64,000 bases of DNA. Source: Roridomyces roridus. Lineage: Eukaryota; Basidiomycota; Agaricomycetes; Agaricales; Mycenaceae. The DNA is taken from NCBI GenBank assembly GCA_029378245.1, contig JARKIF010000170.1, positions 1-64,000 on the forward strand, in the 5' to 3' direction. Below, one piece after another: positions 44,552-54,456 of this stretch. Made by a program: the position numbers and the translations under genes. The notes below the pieces were generated by a model that was given only the letters and a program-made list of their open reading frames with translations, was not told where the DNA came from and ran no database searches. Position 1 is the first letter of the stretch; each line of letters begins with the position of its first letter.

Positions 44552-45938
44552 CTAGGATGCATATTGCTCTTTCCACGCAGCGGGGAGGCGGTAGTGCGCA
44601 ACGTCGAGGTGGAAGCGGCTGGAAGGACATGAGTGACGGGTGGAGATAAGACTGGAGAAAGACAACCTACATGTACCCCTGCTCGTACTCCTTGAACGCT
44701 CTCCGTGCGTTGGGGGCGTCTTTCAAGATCAGAGCGGCGCGTTTGGCGACGGCGACCGTCTCGTCTGATACATCCTGCAGAATCTTGATAGGGTGATCGC
44801 CCGATACCCGCGACATCATCTTGCAGTAATTGTGCTCCTCGCCGTCCATCGCCTCTTTGTAAAAGCTATGTAGCGCGGATTCAGTATCAAGTCAATCAAG
44901 TGAAACAAAAGGGAAAGCACCAACCTAAGCACGTCGTTGAGCAAGTTGGCGAAGATGAGCATCTCCGGGATCGCCTGGACATAGTCGACGACGTCCGGAT
45001 GATCCTTCTTTGGGAAGCAGGCGTACGAGTAGAAGCCGGAGATTCCTGGAAATAAATGAGTTATCCACTCGAAAGAAAAGAAGCTGCGAACCGCTCAGAC
45101 TGCGGCAGTAATACGGCCACAGCTTAGCGTCGACTTTTGTGGATACCATCTTGGTCAGACTGCGGACTTCGAGACAGCTCCCGTCGATAAAGGTACATGA
45201 GCTCATAATCATTGCATCTGCAACGTACGGCTCGTAGTGGTCGTAAAGCTGGAGCAGGGTGTTGGCGAACCCGTCGAGTACGTGGTGTTCTTGCGGTTGG
45301 CGGGCGTACATCAATCTTGTAAACGATTCGAGGGGGCCGATGATGTCGTCGGCGACGTTGTCCATCCACTTCATGCCGGCAGTCGCAATCGCGATGACGA
45401 TCTTCAAGTCAAACTCGTGAGCGGGATAGAAGAGCTGGAGCGGGTTATCAGCTATGGGAAGGTGTAGACGAAGAAAACGGACCTCGGCAGCAGCTACGCC
45501 CACATCCACACATTTCATGAACCCGTCGACGGCATCCCCGATGTTCCACGACTCGAGAGTATTCACAACAGCCTCGTACAGCGCAGGGTCTTGAGGAAAC
45601 GGCGGAGGGTGGTAGTCGAGGGCACGCATAAACGAGCCGGCGATCTCCAGTATGGCCTCGCCTTGCTCCACCTTGTTCAGCTTGCCGCCCCAGACGAGGG
45701 CGTCCGCCTTTGAGGGCAAAACTCCCATGTGGTTGTCGTCGACGTCGAGTGATTTACTGGGGGCGTTTACTGGGGCGGGGCTCCTGCTGCGTAGTCGGCG
45801 CCAGAACAAAGCGATGGAGATTCCGGTCGTGATGGAGAGCACTACAGCTTGGAGAGTCGGGGAGATCGGTTTCTGGAGCGTTTTTGGCGGTGAGCGCAGC
45901 AAACGCAGAAATTTATATAAGGAATGTTGAAAACCCAT
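44552..45938 (-). CDS. Trichodiene-synthase-like sesquiterpene synthase
   Basis: Five exons join in frame to about 375 residues. Start ATG 45938-45936 (MGFQHSLYKFLRLL); stop 44554-44552. Class I terpene synthase of the TRI5 type, which ionises farnesyl diphosphate. Features: acidic motif region MKWMDNVADD, a run RLMYARQ, and the NSE/DTE magnesium motif NDVLSFYKE assembled across an intron, followed by the typical C-terminal GYIRFHLDVAHYRL. The first ~60 residues include a hydrophobic stretch (VVLSITTGISIALFW) and Arg-rich flank, so an N-terminal membrane anchor is predicted; soluble enzymes of this family usually lack one. All introns are short GT-AG. The exact product cannot be predicted. 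Confidence 0.88.
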
Positions 45939-46164
45939 TTCAGGAAACGCAAAGTATCTTCATAAGGAGGTAATCTGTCGGTCTGGGGGTGACATACAGT
46001 GACGGTAACGGGTTTCGCCTGCAGATTAAGCTGCGCCACACTAGCGGCAGTCGTCATTCGGGGTGCTGATATGCTGATCAACGGCAGAATCTGGAGAAGC
46101 GTGGCTTGGTATGCATTTCTTGAGCGGAGGAAACGATTTGCCCAAGATTGGGGAGGATGATGGT

Positions 46165-46790
46165 TACGAACAATAAGGAAAAGAGCACGAACCCGTCCGA
46201 CGACCTCCCCTCCGAGAGATTGAGATGGAAGTCAACGAAACACAAAGACTTGGGGAGAGCATGGTTCTTCCTATGGATGCCAATCCATGGAGGGTACTTG
46301 GGTCAACATCCCAGGACACGAGGACAAAGCAGTCTGTAAAAAGTGCCACGTCAAGGCTGAGACGATGGAACATATCTTGACGAAGTGCGACGCACCGCGC
46401 CAGCAGGAAGTCTGGGACCGGGGAAGGAACTACCGAAACCTACGATGGGGCACAGAATGGCCGCGATGAAGAAAGGAGACGCAGGAACCACGCGCCTGTT
46501 CAGGATTATAATCTCCAAGTCCGCTCACCTCGCGTGGAAACTCCGAGGGTCATCCAAGGAAATGAACCAGGCACTGGGAGGGAAATCCGAGGCCGTTGGT
46601 TAAAGGCAATAAACAGCCGGCTGGGGAATCGGGATCGAGTCGGATCGACGCAATACTGGCGAACGACTTGAAGTACGGGAAGAAGCCGTCAAGACAGACC
46701 TGGTGCTGAGCACCTGGTGCAGGGGTCTCCAAAATGAGGATGTGCTCCGTAGACAAGGGACACGGGGGTCTCAGTGGGGAGGGTATTGGG
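46165..46790 (+). mobile_element. LINE (non-LTR retrotransposon) 3' relic
   Basis: Broken frames contain the C-terminal signature of RNase H-bearing fungal LINEs: a Cys-rich knuckle reading CKKCHVKAETMEHILTKC, then DAPRQQEVW, later RWLKAINSRLG and VLSTWCRGLQNED. Frameshifts and stops interrupt it. No reverse-transcriptase or endonuclease domain is in range. A dead fragment. Confidence 0.6.
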
Positions 46791-47448
46791 TGAGATCAAA
46801 TAACAACGATATATAGGCGACGGCTTACTTTTGTTTGCCGGAACGCCTCCTGGGTTCAAACGCTCATCACCCGAGTCCCACCAAAGTTCCACACGAGTGC
46901 AGCGACTTCGGTCGGGCATAGTGCATAAATCCATTACCTCGGGTGAATAGTTCTGTTTTTTTTTCTCAGCTGGGTTTCAATTCCAAGGCCAAAATCGACG
47001 GGGAGGGAAACCGACAGTGTCGGCCTTGATAGCGAAGCGCTAAGCAGCACCGGACGGGGTACACCGTTCAACGCATACAATGCATGCTTCCTACTTCCGC
47101 AGACGGCCTTCGTTTCACTGCCCGTCTAAATGCGACACCGCATCTGAGTACTATTGACGCGCATAGCGCCACGGACTAGTTCCTCGCGATTTGCTTCAGT
47201 GTCTGCATTAGACTCGTCCGCGGATCGACCGACTCCGATCGAGAGTAGCGAATCTATTGCTTCCTCGCAAGAGTGGAAAGGGGGATGTGCATATCTGAGT
47301 TGGCACAGGAACCAAGAGGATAGCCGGTACCAGTGGATTCTGCGGGAGTGAAGTAGCGCACTAGAAACGTCTAGGCACACTGGAAAAAAGAAAATACTAT
47401 CCTAGGGTGCCCGGTGAGAAGCCTAGCTACTAAGGTAGTGCAAGAGAG
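46791..47448. other. Spacer with a diverged partial repeat
   Basis: No gene. 47200-47350 is a diverged copy of 47550-47700 (both upstream of P450 relics), indicating tandem duplication of P450 upstream DNA. Confidence 0.4.
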
Positions 47449-48010
47449 ACCAAAACCTCGGCTTGCATGAAGATTTGTGAGATGGCGCTGTCTTGGGGCT
47501 TCTTTTAAATGGGGGCAATGAGATCGACCAAGTAGTTGCTCTGAGTGCCTTGGAACTGTCCGCGGATCGAGACCAGCGAATCTAGCAGAGTAGTGGGCAA
47601 CAGGGATTGCATATCAATTTGGTCAGCGCAACAGTCCCAGTAACCAAGAGGATGACCAGTACTAGTGCCTTGTCTTCGGCACATGGCAAACCAACTTTCC
47701 TCAGTTTTTGGAGGTGTTCAAGCGCGTTGCGCAGGATTGAGGAACGGGGGATACCCAGACTGCGGACTAAGTACCTGCACCACAGCTAAGAGAGAAAGGC
47801 GAGGCAACTTGTCATAGGTTCTAGCCATGGCCAGCTCCGCGAAGGTTATGATAAGGTTACGACTGAGGCAGATCCAGGGCAATTCCGTAAGATGCTCTTC
47901 TTTTTGGTTTAACTTTGGCGCGCGCAAACCAGAGAGCGACCACCAACACCATAGCGCCTGGTGCGAGAGCGACTTTGGCATGAAGATTGAACCTGGCCGT
48001 GAAGGACAAG
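47449..48010 (-). pseudogene. P450 copy C-like 5' relics
   Basis: Two partial copies of the start of P450 copy C. 47449-47500 matches only the start region (AACCTCGGCTTGCAT matches 41114-41128). 47795-48010 matches most of exon 1 (GCAGATCCAGGGC, GCGCGCAAACCAGA) and its leader, but with stops and indels. Further upstream, 48060-48125 matches 41340-41420. A dead tandem-duplicated 5' region; no heme domain. Confidence 0.7.
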
Positions 48011-48230
48011 GAAGAATCGGGCCTTGATGCTCAACGTTCGGGTTTCTCGGGTCACGACTCGACTCGAGTTCCGAATTCACGTTTGCGCAGAACTGTATTC
48101 AGCTACTGGGTGCCAAGCGTGCACTTTCAAGCTAACCTAGCAGCTATGAGAGGTCGTCAGGAAACATTTGGATTCTGGAAAGTCTACCCGAATAAATCAG
48201 TATGTTTCATACACGGATTGAATATAGCGC

Positions 48231-50061
48231 TCAGAAAAGGTCCCAACCATCAGGCAACCCTTCCCTGACTCTCCATCCCACATCTCCACCTAACCACCTC
48301 TCCACCCTCGCCTCGTCATCCTTCTCAGCCCCCTCCTCAAGAACCTGGACATCCCCACTCCCCCATAACGCCAACACCGCCCACCCAACAACCATAATCC
48401 CCGGCGGCCTCTGCTCCCCCAAACTCTCCAACGCCCTCCCAACATCCCTCAACGTCGACACCAACACCCTCTGGTCACGCATCGACGCCCTCTCCACGAT
48501 GGCAATCGGCGTATAAGCCGGATACACCTCCCCCCGCCGTCGCTCGTCCGTAGCGGGATTGAGCAACGCAGCAACGACAGCTGGTAACCGTGCCACACCC
48601 ATGAGCACCACAAGAGTCCGCGGACGCTCATATCCGGGAAGCTGCACCTCTTTGCCCTGGCGTCCCACGCCCGTACATACGATGAGAGACTCGGCGACGC
48701 CTCGCTGTGTCACGGGAATCCCGGCGAACGTTGGCCCTGCGAGTGCAGAGCTTACGCCAGGGACGACGACGGACTCGAAGCCGTGGGCGCGGAAGTACAG
48801 GACTTCTTCTCCCGCACGCCCGTAAACCACTGGATCGCCTTGTTTTAACTACGAAGGAATGAGTTTGGATGTTAGATTGAAAGAAAAAACATACTCGAAC
48901 GACAGTCAGCCCGCGGTTAGCCGCTTCGACAGCAGCCTCCATCATCTCGTTTTGAGCGCCCTCGGCGTTGCCGGGAAACTTTTTAGCAATGCGGACTTGG
49001 ACAGTAGACGGTATAAGATCTAGAACCGCCGCAGGTACTAGTTTGTCGGAGAGAACGAGATCAGCCAACTTTGTAAGCGCCGTATGTGTGGCGAGAGTGA
49101 GCAAGGATGGATGGCCTGGGCCAGATCCCACCAAGAGAATCCTTCCTTTGCGGCGAATATCGAGCGAATGCACCGAAGCGGGTACTTGGGAGAGGGTAGA
49201 AGACGAAGAGGAAGAGTGCTCCCCGGCCAGCACCTCGCGCATGTCCGCTTCGGACATGGCCGCAAGTGGCGAGATGGGCCAATACTCGCTAACTTGCGCC
49301 ACCCACTTCATACGCCGGGTCGTCGCCTCTGCCTCCGTTTCGATGGGATTGCGCAAAGGCGTGGGACCATTGGGTGTTGCCTCCCCACTGTCCTCACTCG
49401 ATTCATGAGCATCCCTAGGCCTCGCAAGTCCACGCATAACCCCAACCTTGTCCACCGCCGCGCCCACATTCCTGGGCAGACTCCCAACCACATCGCGCTT
49501 CAAACGCGAAGCTAATCGACACCCCTTGCCGTTGGTCGTGATCCCAATCTGTAGCGCCGTCCGCAAACCAGAGGCTGGGTCCTCGAACCGATGCGTCGAA
49601 GTGAACGAAAAGTCGCATAGGTCCGGCATATCCGCTGTATTCACCGGGATATTCCGGGCTCTACATGCACCGTAGATCCGCTCCGCTGAACTGTGGGTCC
49701 TGCGTTTGGGATCGCTGAGAAGGGTGTCGGTGACGCAGACGAAGGAAATGTGTTCTTCTTTGGATGAAGCCAGATAATAGTCGATACTCGCATCTTCTTC
49801 GCTCGCGCTCGATTGAGGCAGGGCGTCCCAATCTAGAATACTGAGTTGCCGGTGCTCAGCGCGCCACCGGAGCTCTTCGCACGCAGATGCAGAACCCCCC
49901 TTGGCGAAGACGACGACAGTTGAATCTGCTTCGAGCGCGGCAAAGGCACGAGATGCGGCGAGAGAGCCAGACCCGATTATTACTGTTGTTCGACTGTGTA
50001 ATCGGAAGGAGAGAACCAGGGACGCGCCTCCCTGGGGCGAGGGAAAGGCCGGAGAGGACAT
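48231..50061 (-). CDS. MET1: Uroporphyrinogen-III C-methyltransferase (siroheme synthase type)
   Basis: Two exons; the intron (about 48846-48894) joins VVR to LKQGDPVVYGRAGEE in phase. The N-terminal ~230 residues form a Met8/CysG-like NAD-binding domain (TTVIIGSGSLAASRAFAAL). The C-terminal part is the SUMT tetrapyrrole methylase: ILLVGSGPGHPSLLTL (SAM loop), KLADLVLSDKLVP, VVPGVSSALAGPTFAGIPVT and LMGV. It methylates uroporphyrinogen III at C-2 and C-7 with SAM on the way to siroheme, the cofactor of sulfite and nitrite reductases. Cytosolic. About 580 residues, similar to yeast Met1. It is the first gene of the compact block at the right. A 64-bp internal piece is copied at 38319-38382. 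Confidence 0.92.
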
Positions 50062-50220
50062 GGGAGAAGAGGAAGAAGGGCGTTGTTCATGGCAGAAAAT
50101 TTTGCGAGAAATTCGTGCTGATGACGAATCGAAGCAAGTTATCAGGGCTGCCCGATGGCCGAGTGAACCTCTCTGAATTTACACCTTTGCATTTTATTGT
50201 ATGTACAGTCAGTCAGTCTA

Positions 50221-52599
50221 TTATACACTCGTCGTCAAACCCGGAATAGCGCCCAGCGTCGGTACAATATGCCTCAACTCCTCAGGAACCAAATCAGCAG
50301 GCAGCCGCGAAATCGCATCCACCGGCGCACGCTTCACCAACGCAAGCAGATTCAGTCGCAAGTTCCGCACAAGGGCACTCTCACCCGTATCAGCAGCCTC
50401 GACCTTGACCGTCCCCGCACGCTCAGCCTGAATCTGTTTGATGACGCCCGCGGCATAGTCCAGCACCGTATTCATCTCCGTAGGCCCGCTCGCTTTAAAG
50501 TCCTTCCCAGCCCACTCCTTCTCGCTCTGCTCAACCTCTGCAGGTGAACGGATAAGTGAAGCCATATCAAGTTGATGCGAATAAATCTGGCGGAGCGTGG
50601 AAAGCGTAGCGGCAGCTCGGGGGTGGACATTGAGTGCTGCCGACACACGGGCAGGGATCTTGTCGTCAGTAGTGGTCTTTGTAGGCTTGGTGAGCTCGAG
50701 AGCCGTGCGTTGAAGTAAAGCGTGTCGTCCTTGCGTCAGCGGGCCAACCACGTTCTCCGCGACCCACTCTGCAAGAGGCATCCCAAGGGACAGCGAAGGA
50801 GCTGCATCCATGTCGACATCCTCGTCTTCCTCGCGCTTGCCCACATCCAAAGGCGCTGTCCCAACAAACTCTGCCAGACTCCGCACATACGCCAGACCAT
50901 CCACACCGCCATACACCAGATCCCTCACATACTCCTCCCCCTCCAACGCACGATTCTCGCTCCAATACACCCCGTTATCCAGTCTCTCCTCTTCTATAGG
51001 CAACTCCAGACTCGTCCGCATACCACTCTTGACTGCTGTATCTGCCTCCTCGAGACCCTCAGGTAAAGGTTCCCCACGCCTCCGCATCTCCTCCACCAAC
51101 TCGCCCGCCAGGACCGCAAGCGACCCAAAATCCAGTGCATGCGCCTCACGCGCGTGCTCCTCGGGGTCATCCGAAGCAGGCAAAGGCACATCATCTCGCC
51201 CACGACGCGTTCCACTACGGTTGATCGTCCAATGCCTTTGTACAGTAGGCAGAGGAGGCGGTTCCGGGTGCGAGGACGGCACGAGTGTGGGTAATGGATA
51301 CACTGGGCCTGTAGGTGCTGGTGTTGTCGACGTATCGCGCGCGGCGAATTGGGAATTTGCTTGGGTAGGTGGAGGGTATATGGGTATGAGTTGTGGGCGG
51401 GTAAGGGGATCAGGAACAAGGGCAGAAAAGAACGAGAATGGGTCCTCCACTGATGAAAATGTGAGAAAGGTATAGTAGAGAAATGAATATGCATACCCTC
51501 TGTGTAGGCAAGACTCCCGTCGGAGAAATACGGCGGACCCTCCTTCTCTATGCGCAGACGCTCCTTCTTGGTCTTGTAACGCTTCCCTTTGAGCTTCAGA
51601 TACAGCATTGTGCGAGCCAGATCGGAACCCGGGGGAAATGCGCCAAGACCGTCTTTCGACCCAGGTAACCTCCCTTCCGCATCGATTCCGTCAGAAACGG
51701 TGGTTGTAGTTGTCTCCTTGACCGCTCTGTTGTACGGCCCTCGAAGTCCCCGACGGAGTGTAGCGGGGTGACTACCACCCAACACCGACACGGACGGCGA
51801 CCTGCTCCGTTCTTGGATGGGTTCCGGATCCACCGCCATAGAAAAGTCCTCCACGTCATCCTCAGCAACCGCATCGTCCTTCTCAATCTCGATATTCCAG
51901 TCGGTCTCGTATTGAATCACCGTCGACGAGACCTTGGAAATCTGCTCGAGACCCCAAGTCTCCAGCCGGTCGGCCTCGACGTAATACACGTTTCCCGGTG
52001 GATTGAAAGTCTTTGCGTTGGACGTGACGAGACGAAAGTCGCTGGTAAAGTCCTCCAGAGAGCGATACCGACCGCGCTGGACTTTGGCCGTCATGGTACC
52101 GAGATCCATAGGCCGCTTGATGACGTCCGCGTACCCGGGAATCGCAGCTGGGTTGACCGGCTTGAGGAAGAACGCATAGTCGTCTTTCCTGTCACAAATC
52201 TTGAATAAACACGTCAAGCTAGACCGCAGACAAGACGCACTTTTTCAATTGAGTGACGAGCCGCGTCAGAACCTCTTTCAACGGTTTGAGCTTGACCGGC
52301 CGTGGGATCTTCTGCTGCGACGTCGACGCGTCGGCATAATCAGCGTACCCGAATGGCTGCAGCTTGGGCTGCTTTGATTTGGATTTGGACTTTGCCTTGG
52401 AGGAGGAAGATTTCGACTTTTTCGCGGGCACCTTCTCCTTTTCCTTTTTCAAGGCTTGGAGCGGTGGTAGGACGAGGGTGAGTCTGGGTGTCGTTGTCAG
52501 TGGGGCCGGGGGAGGCGGGGGTGGTGGTGGCGATTCATATTCGCTGGACGACTCGGAGTCGGTCGAATCGTACACGTCGACTTCCTCGCCGTAGTACAT
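50221..52599 (-). CDS. Bromodomain protein (BRD7/BRD9-like)
   Basis: Three exons, about 770 residues. The Met at 52599 (MYYGEEVDVYDS) starts an acidic, poly-Pro N-terminus. A 50-nt intron could instead join an upstream MASPAHPDHAWNER exon, so the start is not certain. Then a Lys/Ser-rich basic stretch and one bromodomain at about residues 105-200: FFLKPVNPAAIPGYADVIKR, PMDLGTM, and the acetyl-lysine pocket NAKTFNPPG with the conserved Asn. The long C-terminal half is conserved-looking, with DPFSFFSALVPDPLTRP and a helical end. Proteins of this type read acetylated histones within SWI/SNF-class remodellers; nuclear. It lies 160 bp upstream of the MET1 start on the same strand. Confidence 0.87.
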
Positions 52600-52773
52600 T
52601 TGATGGGCGTCAGGCCGGGTGGGCGGCTACATCGTTCGTTCCACGCATGGTCAGGATGGGCTGGAGAGGCCATGGAGGAGGAGGACAAACCGAAGGTTGT
52701 GGAATCCAGTGACCTTGTACTTGCCGAGTGATGGATCAGGAAAGGAAAGTAAACTCCGAATTATTATCCAGCT

Positions 52774-54365
52774 CTAATGTACTGAATTTACAAGTGGACT
52801 ATCCCAGCTATTTAAAATACCTCTCTTCTCCTCCATCCGACGACCCGTCCACTCTTCCTCTCCGACCTTGTTGGCCCAATCATCTCCATCATCCCATGAA
52901 TCGCCCCAGGACTCTTCTTCCGGAGGCGTCGGCTTAGGCACTGGTGCAGGCACAGGTGCAGGAGTACGTGCAGGCGCAGGAGCACTGTTGGGTGTCGGTC
53001 CAGGCGAATTAACCGCCGGCTGGTTCACAGTGAGAATTTCAAGGGGCGAAGGAGGTGATCTGCGCTTTGGCTTGAGCTTTTTGGCTTCACGCAGCACGGG
53101 GGCATGCGATGACGCAGAGGAAGCCGCAGAAGACGACAGGCTTGGTGGATAAGCGTGTATATCCATGGGCCGACTCGTGCTGGGCGTGCTCGAGTTGGAA
53201 TGCTTGGGTTCCTTGTCCAATTTATCGGAGGACTCGGAACCAGCAGGAGAAAGGGAGCGTGCGTGTCGGGTGGTACGGGGATGGCTCTCAATGTCCGTCT
53301 GTGTGTGGACATTGGTGGGCGTGTCGTCGTCATCGTCATCCCCTGCGCGGAAGAGAGGTTCACGATCCAAAGGGTCTGGAGCGTCCTCGTCGAGGGCAAC
53401 GCCTGAGCCTTTGACGATCGAGTCCACGATCCAGAATTGTAAAATATTCATGATGCTGGCTGAGATAAGAAACCAGAATCCGCGGAAGCATAAAACTCAC
53501 ATGGGGAATATTCCCATTACACTGAGAAGGTGAAAACGAGGAATCATTGGAGTAGAAGGCACTTACAAGATGACCTGCACTGCGTCTCCCTTCTCGGTAT
53601 ACGTCCAACTTAAGAGCCAGGCACCGACAGTGTACAGGCCGGGTATGAGGGCCAACATGCCTATCACCATGAATTTCATTGTGGTGAGGGCGACGAGGTA
53701 GATGGCTGCCTGCCGCAGCCAGAACTGGAACGACGGTGGGGTCCCGTACATGCCGGATTCAAAGCCTAAAGACGGGTTCGTTATTGCAATTCGGGATTCC
53801 AACGCGACGCACCTTTGAGTTGCAGTTTCTCCGACATGAGAAAGGTCAAAACCCTCAGTGCAACATACAAGAGACCGACTCCTGTGGCCGAGGTTGGTAG
53901 GAAATGTGACTGCAGCGGTAGGCACGCACCGAGTGTAGTATCAATGAGAATATTGAGGAAATAGGATACGCAGGCGTTTTGCGAGGAGTGGTGCGAGACG
54001 AGGCTGGACACGAGCACATTTACGCCGTGAATCCACATTTGCCCGACGACCTGTTTGGATACATCGAAAAGCCATATTCTCCACGGCCGCATTGGCTTCT
54101 CTCGGTGGCGTTTATACTGGAACGCGGTTTTATTCTTGCCGTCGTGAGATTATCTGAGTACTCACAAGTAAGGAAAGAATGACCAGGACTCCCATGAGAG
54201 CTTGCACAATCTTAAAATGGTGAGCGGCGTCGGACAAGTAGTGGCTACGCTTACAAGCGCGACAGGCCCAAGGAGACGACATGAGCTCGTGTCCACGACG
54301 TCCGGGTCGTCGAAGACGTTGGCGGGCGAAGTCTTGTTGAGGCTGGGATAGTCAATGTCGTCCAT
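52774..54365 (-). CDS. STIMATE/TMEM110-family membrane protein
   Basis: Multi-exon gene; start ATG 54365-54363 (MDDIDYPSLNK), stop 52776-52774. It has four or more membrane segments (LLGPVALV.., FLNILIDTTLGACLPLQS, VGLLYVALRVLTFL, WLRQAAIYLVALTTMKFMVI, LIPGLYTVGAWLLSW). The family motif around HGVNVLVSSLV and FLNILIDTTLG matches fungal vacuolar/ER proteins related to yeast YPL162C and animal STIMATE. A long, low-complexity acidic and Pro/Ala-rich cytosolic tail ends in WDDGDDWANKVG. Function in fungi is not settled; in animals STIMATE supports ER-plasma-membrane contacts and calcium entry. Divergent from SEC18 with only 91 bp between starts. Confidence 0.85.
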
Positions 54366-54456
54366 CGTGAAGGACAAGCTTTGGTGATGGCGCTAAACCA
54401 AGCCGCGTCGATCACTCTTTGCGCAGCCCCAAACCACGACAACACTTTTCTAAACC
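54366..54456. promoter_or_regulatory. Short divergent promoter, STIMATE-like / SEC18
   Basis: 91 bp separate two opposite start codons, so both promoters and 5' leaders overlap or extend into neighbouring coding sequence. No TATA box is obvious. Confidence 0.6.

Noticed and set aside
46840..46880. Possible tRNA-like B box (GGGTTCAAACGC)
   Set aside because: No matching A box or cloverleaf could be drawn. I found no tRNA, rRNA or CRISPR array anywhere in the window.
48968..49675. Plus-strand ORFs of 75-146 codons
   Set aside because: Antisense to MET1, which has clear domain motifs on the minus strand.
50810..51475. Plus-strand ORF of 221 codons
   Set aside because: Antisense to the C-terminal half of the bromodomain protein.
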